Counted from the stretch's first letter, positions 1 through 6,188 are shown. The stretch: DNA of 7,798 nucleotides from Pseudomonadota bacterium (GCA_023410975.1 JAEYPG010000104.1:1-7798), one strand, 5' to 3'. Made by a program: numbers and translations. The notes: generated by a model not told the origin, from the sequence alone.

Positions 1-29
1 CGGACTTGATTTCCGGACTGCACTCGTTC

Positions 30-54
30 CCGTTCGCCCTGAGCCTGTCGAAGG
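30..54 (+). repeat. REP-like dispersed repeat, copy 1
   Basis: This 25-bp element begins CCGTTCG and ends GTCGAAGG. It matches the copy at 2884-2908 at 22 of 25 positions and the reverse complement of 81-105 at 21 of 25. It has internal self-complementarity (GCCCT at 36-40 with AGGGC at 52-56). Repeats of this type are, from memory, very common between genes in Burkholderiales and other GC-rich Proteobacteria. Their mobilising enzyme is not visible here. Confidence 0.75.
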
Positions 55-80
55 GCAGGCGCCCGGTTGTCGCTACAGGG

Positions 81-105
81 GCTTCGACAAGCTCAGCCCG
101 AACGG
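81..105 (-). repeat. REP-like dispersed repeat, copy 2 (inverted)
   Basis: This is the same 25-bp element in the opposite orientation, beginning GCTTCGACAAGCTCAG on the plus strand. With copy 1 at 30-54 it makes an inverted pair separated by 26 bp, the arrangement typical of paired REP elements. Transcribed from ackA, the pair could fold into a long imperfect stem at the 3' end of the operon mRNA, which may slow 3' exonuclease decay or help end transcription. Confidence 0.75.
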
Positions 106-183
106 TGGTTTCCGGTCCGAGAGCTTCGTAGGCTCCGTATCAGCCTTCAGCTGCTGCAAGAACCTTGCAGTAGAGCCGCGCAA

Positions 184-202
184 GCCGGGCCCTGGGCCCG
201 GC
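184..202 (-). terminator. GC hairpin just past ackA, terminator-like
   Basis: The arms GCCGGGCCC (184-192) and GGGCCCGGC (194-202) are perfect complements around a single T, giving an 8-bp stem with a 3-nt loop. It starts 6 bp past the ackA stop. The following bases in the direction of transcription (TTGCGCGG) have no proper U-tract, so it is not a textbook intrinsic terminator. It may need Rho or only protect the 3' end. Confidence 0.5.
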
Positions 203-208
203 GCCGGC

Positions 209-1411
209 TCAGCCGTTGGCCGGCAGCGTCAGCAGCCGTGCCGCGTCCTGCGCGGCGACGCGGCCTTCGTCGGTGGGCACCACCCACACCTGCACCGCGC
301 TGTCCTCGGCGTGGACGGCCATCGCCTCCTCGCCCGTGGCGCGGGCGTTGGCCTGCGCGTCCAGCTTCACGCCCAGGTAGGCCAGCTTGTCGGCCACGCC
401 GGCGCGCAGCCGCACGTCGTGCTCGCCGATGCCGCCGCTGAAGGCCAGCACGTCCAGCCCGCCCAGGCAGGCCGTGAGCGCGCCGGACTCGCGCACCACG
501 TGGTAGGCGAACATGTCGATGGCCAGCCGCGCGTCGTCGCTGTCGCTGTCGTGCAGCCGGCGCATGTCGGCCGTCAGCCCCGAGACGCCCAGCAGGCCGC
601 TCTCCTTGTAGAGCAGCTTCTGGATGCGGTCGTGCGTCCAGCCCTGCTCCATCAGGTACAGCAGCACGCCCGGGTCCAGCGTGCCGCAGCGCGTGCCCAT
701 CATCAGGCCTTCCACTGCGGAAAAGCCCATGGTGGTGGCGATGCTGCGGCCCTCGCGCGCGGCGCACAGGCTCGCGCCGTTGCCCAGGTGCGCCATCAAC
801 AGCCGGCCCTGGGCCGGCGCGCCGTGGCGCAGCAGCTCGCCCAGGATGAACTGGTACGACAGGCCGTGGAAGCCGTAGCGGCGCACGCCCTGCTCGCGCA
901 GCGCCTTGGGCAGCGCGAAGCTGTACTCGACCTCGGGCAGGTGGGCGTGGAAGGCGGTGTCGAAGCAGGCCACCTGCGGCAGCCCGGGCAGCACGCGCAT
1001 GAAGTTGCGGATGCCGGCCAGGTTGTGCGGCTGGTGCAGCGGCGCCAGCGGGCACAGCGGCTCCAGCGCCTTGAGCACCTTCTCACCGACCAGCACGCTG
1101 TCGCGGTAGAGCGCGCCGCCGTGCACCACGCGGTGCGCCACGGCCTCGATGCGCAGCTTCGAGCCGGCGCTGCTCTCGGTCTCCAGCAGCTCGCTCAGGC
1201 TGACCAGCGCCTGCGCGAACGGGTCGGCGCCGGCCGACAGCTCCCGCTGCTGGCGCCGCGTGCCCGCGCTCCAGCTCAACCGCAGCTGGCCCTGGGGCTC
1301 CAGCCCCTCGAAGCTGCCGCTCATCAGGGCCGGCTGCACCTCGCCGTCGTGCAGCGGGTAGACGGCGAACTTCAGCGTCGAGGAGCCGGCGTTGACGGAA
1401 AGGATGCCCAT
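209..1411 (-). CDS. ackA: Acetate/propionate family kinase
   Basis: This 400-residue protein is the normal length for acetate kinase (ASKHA fold), which converts acyl phosphate plus ADP to a short-chain acid plus ATP in the cytoplasm. Visible motifs are NAGSSTLKF (7-15), HRVVHGG (93-99, Arg94), CFDTAFH (149-155, with the expected catalytic Asp151), RRYGFHG (177-183), HLGNGAS (208-214), EGLMMGTR (234-241, Arg241), FSGGIGE (324-330) and PTDEG (379-383, Glu382 matching the Mg-binding Glu). All catalytic positions I can align are kept. Unusual are LHQPHN for LHNPxN, FHGLSYQ for FHGTSH, and Ala232 where the Methanosarcina enzyme has Pro232 in the acyl pocket, so the preferred acid may not be acetate. 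The start follows a strong AAGGAGGG 8 nt upstream, inside the end of the phosphotransacylase gene, with a 4-bp intergenic gap. It is the last gene of the operon. Confidence 0.93.
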   Translation of the reverse strand: MGILSVNAGSSTLKFAVYPLHDGEVQPALMSGSFEGLEPQGQLRLSWSAGTRRQQRELSAGADPFAQALVSLSELLETESSAGSKLRIEAVAHRVVHGGALYRDSVLVGEKVLKALEPLCPLAPLHQPHNLAGIRNFMRVLPGLPQVACFDTAFHAHLPEVEYSFALPKALREQGVRRYGFHGLSYQFILGELLRHGAPAQGRLLMAHLGNGASLCAAREGRSIATTMGFSAVEGLMMGTRCGTLDPGVLLYLMEQGWTHDRIQKLLYKESGLLGVSGLTADMRRLHDSDSDDARLAIDMFAYHVVRESGALTACLGGLDVLAFSGGIGEHDVRLRAGVADKLAYLGVKLDAQANARATGEEAMAVHAEDSAVQVWVVPTDEGRVAAQDAARLLTLPANG

Positions 1412-1415
1412 CGCG

Positions 1416-2849
1416 TCAGCCCTCCTTGTGCCAGTTCTTGCGCGCCTGGTCGCGCCGCGCGTTGTTGGCCACCAGCTTGGCCAGCAGCGCGGAGGCCACG
1501 CGTGCGTCCGGGCCGTCGGCGCGGCTGGTCAGCGCGATGGGCACGCGCGCGCCCAGCACCACGCCGGAGCCGCTGGCGCCGGCCAGGTACTCCAGCTGCT
1601 TGGCGAGCATGTTGCCGGCTTCCAGGTCGGGCACGGCCAGGATGTCCACGTCGCCGGCCACGGGCGAGTCGATGTGCTTGATCGACGCGGCCTGGGCCGA
1701 GATCGCGTTGTCGAAGGCCAGCGGGCCGTCGAGCACGCCGCCGTTGATCTGGCCGCGGTCGGCCATCTTGCACAGCGCCGCGGCGTCCAGCGTGGAGGGC
1801 ATGGACGGGTTGACCGTCTCCACGGCCGCCAGGATGGCAACCTTGGGCTTGTCCACGCCCATGGTGCGCGCGAAGTCGATGGCGTTCTGGATGATGTCCT
1901 TCTTCTCCATCAGCGTCGGCTGGATGTTGAGCGCAGCATCGGTGATGAGGATGGGCTTGCGGTACAGCGGCACGTCGAAGCGGAACACGTGCGACATGCG
2001 CCGGCCCGTGCGCAGCGCCTTCTGCCCCAGCACGGCGTGGATGAGCTCGTCGGTGTGCAGGCTGCCCTTCATCAGCATTTCCACCTCGCCCTTGGCCGCC
2101 ATCTCGGCGGCCTTCTCGGCCGCGGCCTCGGAGTAGGGCGTGTCGATGATGCGCACGTCGCCCAGCTCGATGCCGGCCTCCTGCGCCACGTGGCGGATGC
2201 GCAGCTCGGGGCCGATGAGCACCGGGTCGATCAGGTCCAGGGCCGCGGCGTCCATGGCGCCGGAGAGCGAATCGGCGTCGCACGGGTGCACCACCGCGCA
2301 CTTGGCCGCGGGCATGTCCGCGCCCAGCGCCAGCAGCGCGCGCAGCCGCGCCTGGGCGTCGAAGAGGTGGATCTTGGGCGCCTTGTCGCGCGGCAGCTTC
2401 ACCTTGGCGGTGGGCGCGAGCACGCGCGCCTTGCCGTAGAGCACGCACGCGCCCTTCTGGTTCACGACCTCGCAGTCGAGCTCCACGCGCTTCTTGGCAT
2501 CGTCCTTGGACGCGACCTTCACCGTGACGGTGAGCGTGTCGGCGATGCGCACGGGCTTGGTGAAGTGCAGGTCCTGCTCCAGGTAGATGGTGCCCGGGCC
2601 GGGGAAGACCGTGCCCAGCAGCGCGGAGATCAGCGAGCCGCCCCACATGCCGTGGGCGATGACGCCGTGGAACAGGGTGTCGGCGGCGTACTCGGCGTTG
2701 AGGTGCGCGGGGTTGGTGTCGCCGGAGACGGCGGCGAAGGCCTGGATGTCCTCGCCGGTGATGGTGCGCGTGATGCTGGCGGTCTGGCCGACGCTGATCT
2801 CGTCGTAGGTGACGTTCTCGATGTATTCGGTTTCGAGCAGGGCGTTCAT
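1416..2849 (-). CDS. MaoC enoyl-CoA hydratase / phosphotransacylase fusion
   Basis: This 477-residue two-domain enzyme is of the type usually named bifunctional enoyl-CoA hydratase/phosphate acetyltransferase. Residues ~12-145 are a MaoC hot-dog domain with the (R)-hydratase signature SGDTNPAH (42-49); the dyad Asp44/His49 has the D-x4-H spacing of PhaJ. This domain should interconvert crotonyl-CoA-type enoyl-CoA and (R)-3-hydroxyacyl-CoA. Residues ~165-465 are a Pta/Ptb domain, transferring acyl groups between CoA and phosphate. Its motifs (LRTGRRMSHV 279-288, TDAALN 303-308, ETVNPSMPSTLDAA 344-357, DRGQINGGVLDGPLAFDNAIS split over 364-384, LTSRAD 440-445) resemble phosphotransbutyrylase more than E. 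coli-type Pta, from memory. The start at 2849 has AGAGGA 9 nt upstream. It sits between fabI and ackA, with ackA 4 bp downstream. Both active sites look intact, and the acyl-chain preference cannot be read from sequence alone. Confidence 0.92.
   Translation of the reverse strand: MNALLETEYIENVTYDEISVGQTASITRTITGEDIQAFAAVSGDTNPAHLNAEYAADTLFHGVIAHGMWGGSLISALLGTVFPGPGTIYLEQDLHFTKPVRIADTLTVTVKVASKDDAKKRVELDCEVVNQKGACVLYGKARVLAPTAKVKLPRDKAPKIHLFDAQARLRALLALGADMPAAKCAVVHPCDADSLSGAMDAAALDLIDPVLIGPELRIRHVAQEAGIELGDVRIIDTPYSEAAAEKAAEMAAKGEVEMLMKGSLHTDELIHAVLGQKALRTGRRMSHVFRFDVPLYRKPILITDAALNIQPTLMEKKDIIQNAIDFARTMGVDKPKVAILAAVETVNPSMPSTLDAAALCKMADRGQINGGVLDGPLAFDNAISAQAASIKHIDSPVAGDVDILAVPDLEAGNMLAKQLEYLAGASGSGVVLGARVPIALTSRADGPDARVASALLAKLVANNARRDQARKNWHKEG
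1420..1427 (-). promoter_or_regulatory. Strong Shine-Dalgarno of ackA
   Basis: AAGGAGGG on the minus strand lies 8 nt before the ATG at 1411 and within the last codons of the upstream gene. It is the best ribosome binding site in the window and fixes the ackA start. It also suggests ackA is translated efficiently and coupled to the preceding gene. Confidence 0.8.
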
Positions 2850-2857
2850 GGGTTCAT
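2846..2857 (-). other. Three-codon upstream ORF overlapping a start codon
   Basis: On the minus strand ATGAACCCATGA reads Met-Asn-Pro-stop, and its TGA overlaps the ATG of the MaoC-phosphotransacylase gene as ATGA. The Shine-Dalgarno AGAGGA (2859-2864) is only 1 nt from this first ATG but 9 nt from the real one, so the decoy ATG is probably used little. It could still influence initiation. Confidence 0.35.
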
Positions 2858-2858
2858 G

Positions 2859-2864
2859 TCCTCT
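2859..2864 (-). promoter_or_regulatory. Shine-Dalgarno of the MaoC-phosphotransacylase gene
   Basis: AGAGGA on the minus strand lies 9 nt before the ATG at 2849. It supports that start over the out-of-frame ATG at 2857, which would be only 1 nt away. Confidence 0.65.
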
Positions 2865-2883
2865 TGATCGTTGTTCTGTGTTC

Positions 2884-2923
2884 CCGTTCGGGCTGAGCCG
2901 GTCGAAGGGACCGGGGCGAACGG
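2884..2923 (+). repeat. REP-like repeat, copy 3, folded as a cruciform
   Basis: Positions 2884-2908 are a third copy of the 25-bp repeat (22 of 25 identical to copy 1). It is followed by a partial inverted arm: CCGTTCG (2884-2890) pairs with CGAACGG (2917-2923). Inside this, CCGGTC (2898-2903) pairs with GACCGG (2909-2914) around a 5-nt loop. The element fills nearly half of the 87-bp gap between fabI and the MaoC-phosphotransacylase gene, so the operon mRNA would carry a stem here. There is no U-tract, so it more likely affects RNA stability or processing than ends transcription. Confidence 0.7.
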
Positions 2924-2936
2924 AAGGAGAAGCGGG

Positions 2937-3755
2937 TCAAGCCACCGCGTGGCAGCCGCCGTCCACGTAGATGGTCTGGCCCGTCATGCCGGAGGCCGCG
3001 TCGCTGCACAGGAAGCTCGTGAGCTGCGCGATCTCGTCCAGCGTCACGGCGCGGGCCAGCGGCGACTTGGCCACGGCGCTGGCCATCAGCTCGTCGAAGC
3101 CGGCGATGCCCGAGGCGGCGCGGGTGTGGATCGGGCCGGGCGAGACCGCGTGCACGCGGATGCCCTGCGGGCCCAGCTCCACCGCCATGTAGCGCACCAG
3201 CGACTCCAGCGCGGCCTTGACCGGGCCCATCAGCCCGTAGTGCGGCACGGCCTCGTCGGCGCCCAGGTAGCTCATGGTCACGATGGCGCCGCCCTGCGTC
3301 ATGTGCGGCGCGCACAGCTTGGCCAGCTCGGCCAGGGAGTGGCAGGAGACTTCCATCGCGCGCGCGAAGCCGGTGGAGGAGCTGTCGATGACGCGGCCGT
3401 GCAGGTCCTCCAGCGGCGCCCAGGCGATGGAGTGGACGATGAAGTCCAGCCGGCCCAGCTTCTCGATGGCGAAGTCCACCAGCGCCTGCAGCTCGCCGGG
3501 GTTCTCGACGTTGCAGGGCTTGAGCGGAATGCCCGCGGGCTCGGTCAGCGGCGACACGAAGCGCGTGGCCTTTTCGTTGAGGCAGGAAACCACCACCTCG
3601 GCGCCTTGCAGCTTGGCCAGCTCGGCGCAGCCCCAGGCGATGCTGTGCTCGTTGGCGACGCCCACGATGAGGCCCTTCTTGCCCGCGAGCCCCAGGCGCG
3701 CCAAGCGCTTGGTCACGTCGTTGGTCAGGGAGGCGGTGTTGACGGCTTGGTCCAT
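2937..3755 (-). CDS. fabI: FabI-type NADH-dependent enoyl reductase
   Basis: This 272-residue short-chain dehydrogenase of the enoyl-ACP reductase class reduces trans-2-enoyl thioesters with NAD(P)H. The nucleotide-binding region GVANEHSIAWG (32-42) replaces the usual GxxxGxG, as in FabI. VHSIAWAP is at 107-114. The active site is SYLGA (162-166, Tyr163), Tyr173 and Lys180 (Y-x6-K), followed by SPGPIHTRAASGI (205-217). It is about 10 residues longer than E. coli FabI, mainly at the N-terminus. The open frame extends to 4034, but the upstream part is Arg/Pro-rich and overlaps the neighbouring gene, so I start at MDQAV; only a weak GAGAA precedes it. Position 111 is Ala where E. coli has Gly93; Ala also occurs there in other FabI proteins, so resistance to triclosan cannot be claimed. 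Placement beside phaC and maoC suggests it may act on CoA thioesters as well as, or instead of, serving as the housekeeping fatty-acid reductase. Confidence 0.93.
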   Translation of the reverse strand: MDQAVNTASLTNDVTKRLARLGLAGKKGLIVGVANEHSIAWGCAELAKLQGAEVVVSCLNEKATRFVSPLTEPAGIPLKPCNVENPGELQALVDFAIEKLGRLDFIVHSIAWAPLEDLHGRVIDSSSTGFARAMEVSCHSLAELAKLCAPHMTQGGAIVTMSYLGADEAVPHYGLMGPVKAALESLVRYMAVELGPQGIRVHAVSPGPIHTRAASGIAGFDELMASAVAKSPLARAVTLDEIAQLTSFLCSDAASGMTGQTIYVDGGCHAVA

Positions 3756-3782
3756 GGTGTTCTCGGAAAAGTTTGGGTTGGA

Positions 3783-3799
3783 GGTTCCTGGGAGGAACC
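3783..3799 (-). promoter_or_regulatory. Hairpin in the fabI leader
   Basis: GGTTCCT (3783-3789) and AGGAACC (3793-3799) are perfect 7-bp complements around GGG. The hairpin ends 27 nt before the fabI ATG. No run of T follows, so it is not an intrinsic terminator. It may shape fabI translation or mark an mRNA processing site. Confidence 0.5.
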
Positions 3800-3814
3800 G
3801 GTGTGGTCGATGGC

Positions 3815-3847
3815 GGAACGCCCGCCGCGCGGCGCGGCCGGCGTTCC
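3815..3847 (-). promoter_or_regulatory. Long GC hairpin between the small gene and fabI
   Basis: GGAACGCC (3815-3822) pairs with GGCGTTCC (3840-3847). After one C-C mismatch, six further pairs (3824-3829 with 3833-3838) close a 3-nt loop. This gives 14 paired positions in 33 nt, nearly all G-C. Together with the 3783-3799 hairpin it fills much of the 119-bp gap. It could stop or pause part of the transcription coming from phaC, or stabilise one side of a processed mRNA. There is no T-run on the minus strand after it. Confidence 0.55.
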
Positions 3848-3874
3848 CGGGTCTGGATGAAGGCGGGCCCGGCG

Positions 3875-4288
3875 CTACAGCGCCATGCCTGCCGAGGTGC
3901 CGGTGAAGCCTTCGCGCCGAAGCTGGGCATCGGCAGCGGCCAGCAGGTCGCGCACGGCGGGCGCGCCCACCGCGACGGCCAGGCGAGCGCACAGCTGGTA
4001 GCGCAGCACCAGCAGCGCGCGCAGCTCGTCCCATAGGTGGGCCGTGCGGCGCTCGGGGCCGCGGTAGTTGCGTGCGCTGCCTTCGCTGCGCCGCTCCACC
4101 GCCACGGGCGGCGTGGGCGGGCGTTGCAGGATCCGTTCCACGTCGGCTTCGGTCTGCAGCGGCGCGCGCAGCGCGAGGGCGAGCTGCTGGATGCGCCCCT
4201 GCAGTGTGCGCAGCTCCGCCTCCAGGCGGTGCACGAGGTGGGTGTCGGGGCGCTCGCCCAGCAGAGCGGTGTGGGCCTCAGTCCGCAT
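3875..4288 (-). CDS. Small coiled-coil protein of unknown function next to phaC
   Basis: I do not recognise the family of this 137-residue protein. Residues 19-40 show an unbroken 3-4 heptad pattern of hydrophobic residues (Val19, Leu22, Leu26, Leu29, Ile33, Leu36, Leu40), which predicts a short coiled coil. A proline-rich hinge follows (RPPTPP, 56-61), then a basic stretch ending NYRGPERR (74-81), then a helical Leu/Ala-rich C-terminal half. No signal peptide or membrane segment is apparent. The ATG at 4288 lies 11 bp inside the end of phaC and has no Shine-Dalgarno, so translation is probably coupled to phaC. The open frame extends upstream to 4504, but that part overlaps phaC and is Arg/Pro-rich. 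The overlap and coiled coil suggest a PhaC partner, as PhaE or PhaM are for other synthases. This is inference only. Confidence 0.75.
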   Translation of the reverse strand: MRTEAHTALLGERPDTHLVHRLEAELRTLQGRIQQLALALRAPLQTEADVERILQRPPTPPVAVERRSEGSARNYRGPERRTAHLWDELRALLVLRYQLCARLAVAVGAPAVRDLLAAADAQLRREGFTGTSAGMAL

Positions 4289-6188
4289 AGCGCTGGTGCA
4301 CGTATTGGCCAGGGGCGTCTTCCAACGCCATGTCGGCGGGGATGGGCGTGCTCGCCACCCGCGGTCCGGAATGCTCGGCCAGCCAGGCGCTCCACGCTTC
4401 CCACCACGATCCTTCGTGCATGGGCGCCGTGGCGGCGTAGTCCTCGGGCGTGACGTAGCCCTGGCCGCGCGCGCGCTGGGCCATCTGGTAGCTGCGCCGC
4501 GCATGCCCAGGCTCGGAGACGACGCCGGCGTTGTGCCCGCCGCTGGCCAGCACGAAGGTGGTGTCGGTGTCGGTGAGCAGGTTGATCTTGTAGACCGACT
4601 TCCACGGCGCCACGTGGTCGCGTGCCGTGCCCACCACGAACAGCGGTGCGTGGATGTCCGACAGCGCCACCGCCATGTCGCCCACGCGGTAGCGGCCCGT
4701 GGCCAGCGCGTTGCCCAGGTAGAGCGACTGCAGGTACTCCGAGTGCATGCGCTCGGGCAGCCGCGTCGCGTCGGCGTTCCAGCTCATGAGGTCGTTGGGA
4801 CGGTCCTCCTCGCCCATCAGGTAGCGGCGCACGTTGCGCGCCCAGATCAGGTCGCGCGAGCCGATGAACTGGAAGGTGCCGGCCATCTGGCGTCCGCTGA
4901 GGAAGCCCGTGCGCGCCATCTCCTCGCGCAGCGTGCGCAACTGGTCGTCGTCGATGAACACGCCCAGCTCGCCCGGTTCGGTGAAGTCGGTGAGCGTGGT
5001 CAGCAGCGTGATGCTGGCCAGCGTGGGCAGATCGCCGATGTCGCCATGGCGGCGCAGCGGGTGCGCCTCGGCCGGCGCGGTGGCCTCGTGGCCGGCCAGC
5101 GCCGCCGCCACGATCGCCAGGAAGGTGCCGCCCAGGCAGTAGCCCGCGGCATGCACGCGGCGCGCGCCGCTGGTGTGCGCCACTGCGGCCATGGCATCCA
5201 TCACGCCGCTGCGCAGGTAGTCGCGCATGCCCAGGTCACGGTCGGCGGCGTCGGGATTGCGCCAGGAAATGATGTAGACCGTGTGCCCCTGGCCCACCAG
5301 GTAGCGCACCATGGAGTTCCCGGGCGAGAGGTCCAGGATGTAGTACTTCATGATGCACGAGGGCACGATCAGCACCGGCTCCGGATGCACCGTGGCGGTG
5401 GTGGGCTCGTAGCGGATGAGCTCGATGAGGTGGTTGCGGTAGACCACCTTGCCCGGCGTGACGGCCACGTCGGTGCCCACGCCGTAGGGCAGCGGCTGCA
5501 GCGGCGCGTCGGGCTTCGCGCCCTTGGCGGCCTGCTGCGCGAGGTCCTGCGCAAGCAGCTGCGTGCCCTGCGCCAGGTTGCGGCCGCCGGTTTCGCGCGT
5601 GGCCTGCAGCACCAGCGGGTTGGTCAGGGCGAAGTTGGATGGGGACAGCGCGTCCAGCGCCTGGCGGGTGAAGAAGTTCACCAGGTGCGCGTGGTGGCTC
5701 GCCACCCCATCGACCTTCACCGCCTGTTCCCACCAGGCACAGGCGGCCTGGTAGCCGGACTTGAGCTGCTGGAAGGGCCACTGCTGCCAGGCCGGGTCGC
5801 GGAAGCGGTCGTCGCGCTCCGCCGGCTGTGCCGCGCCGGGTTGCGCCGGCAACAGATCGGCCGTCAGCTGCATCGCTTGCTGCGCAAGCATGGACTGCCG
5901 GCCCGGCGAGACCGCCAGGTGCATCGCCCAGTCGGCCCAGGCCAGCGCGAGGCTGATGGGCGACAGGCCCAGCGCTGCCCGCGACAGCAGCGCGTGCGCC
6001 GTCTCGTCGAGCTGCTGTGCGGCCAGCTGGCCCTTGCCGAGTTTTGCGCCGGCCGGCTGCGCCGCGGGCGCGGCCTTGGCCGCCGGGAGGGACACCGGCG
6101 CCACTGCCTGGACCTTGGGCAGGATCACGGCGGCATTGCCGCCGGGGGATTGTTGTTGTTCGGGCATCGTTCGTCGCTGTCTGGACAT
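4278..6188 (-). CDS. phaC: Class I-type polyhydroxyalkanoate synthase
   Basis: This protein (636 residues from the first ATG) polymerises (R)-3-hydroxyacyl-CoA, typically 3-hydroxybutyryl-CoA, into PHA granules. After an Ala/Pro/Gln-rich N-terminus (1-55) comes the helical N-domain of PHB synthases (GLSPISLALAWADWAMHLA, 74-92), the SPSNFALTNP signature (182-191), and an alpha/beta hydrolase core. The lipase-like box is GYCLGG (349-354), nucleophile Cys351. Asp524 (ARDHVAPW) and His552 (SGGHNAGV) complete the triad. WWEAW (595-599) lies in the conserved C-terminal region. A polar Ala/Pro/His/Arg-rich loop at ~366-388 follows the box. A second ATG at 6167 (MPEQQQ) would give 629 residues; neither start has a clear Shine-Dalgarno, so the start is open. 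No phaA, phaB, phasin or phaR is in the window, so this may be a second synthase of the genome. It is first in the operon. Confidence 0.93.
   Translation of the reverse strand: MSRQRRTMPEQQQSPGGNAAVILPKVQAVAPVSLPAAKAAPAAQPAGAKLGKGQLAAQQLDETAHALLSRAALGLSPISLALAWADWAMHLAVSPGRQSMLAQQAMQLTADLLPAQPGAAQPAERDDRFRDPAWQQWPFQQLKSGYQAACAWWEQAVKVDGVASHHAHLVNFFTRQALDALSPSNFALTNPLVLQATRETGGRNLAQGTQLLAQDLAQQAAKGAKPDAPLQPLPYGVGTDVAVTPGKVVYRNHLIELIRYEPTTATVHPEPVLIVPSCIMKYYILDLSPGNSMVRYLVGQGHTVYIISWRNPDAADRDLGMRDYLRSGVMDAMAAVAHTSGARRVHAAGYCLGGTFLAIVAAALAGHEATAPAEAHPLRRHGDIGDLPTLASITLLTTLTDFTEPGELGVFIDDDQLRTLREEMARTGFLSGRQMAGTFQFIGSRDLIWARNVRRYLMGEEDRPNDLMSWNADATRLPERMHSEYLQSLYLGNALATGRYRVGDMAVALSDIHAPLFVVGTARDHVAPWKSVYKINLLTDTDTTFVLASGGHNAGVVSEPGHARRSYQMAQRARGQGYVTPEDYAATAPMHEGSWWEAWSAWLAEHSGPRVASTPIPADMALEDAPGQYVHQRYAD

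Larger units (their letters stand above)
1..208. other. Non-coding stretch downstream of ackA
   Basis: No credible gene is visible here. The stretch lies beyond the ackA stop codon and holds two inverted copies of a 25-bp dispersed repeat and a GC-rich hairpin close to the stop. The one long open frame entering it from the plus strand (67-441) is Arg/Pro/Ala-rich low-complexity translation that runs antisense into ackA, so I do not call it. Confidence 0.7.

Noticed and set aside
1392..2867. 491-codon open frame on the plus strand, opposite the MaoC-phosphotransacylase gene
   Set aside because: The translation has biased, repetitive composition and no recognisable domain. The opposite strand encodes two intact enzyme domains across the same span.
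3423..3425. Ala111 of FabI at the E. coli Gly93 position as a triclosan-resistance change
   Set aside because: Substitutions of Gly93 matter in E. coli, but Ala is a natural residue there in other FabI proteins, some of them inhibitor-sensitive, so no resistance call is justified.
3756..4034. 93-residue N-terminal extension of FabI
   Set aside because: It is Arg/Pro/Ala-rich, overlaps the small gene and the hairpins, and has no FabI homology. The FabI fold begins shortly after the ATG at 3755.
4289..4504. 72-residue N-terminal extension of the small coiled-coil protein
   Set aside because: It overlaps phaC in another frame and has shadow-type composition. The ATG at 4288 gives the usual short overlap of coupled genes.
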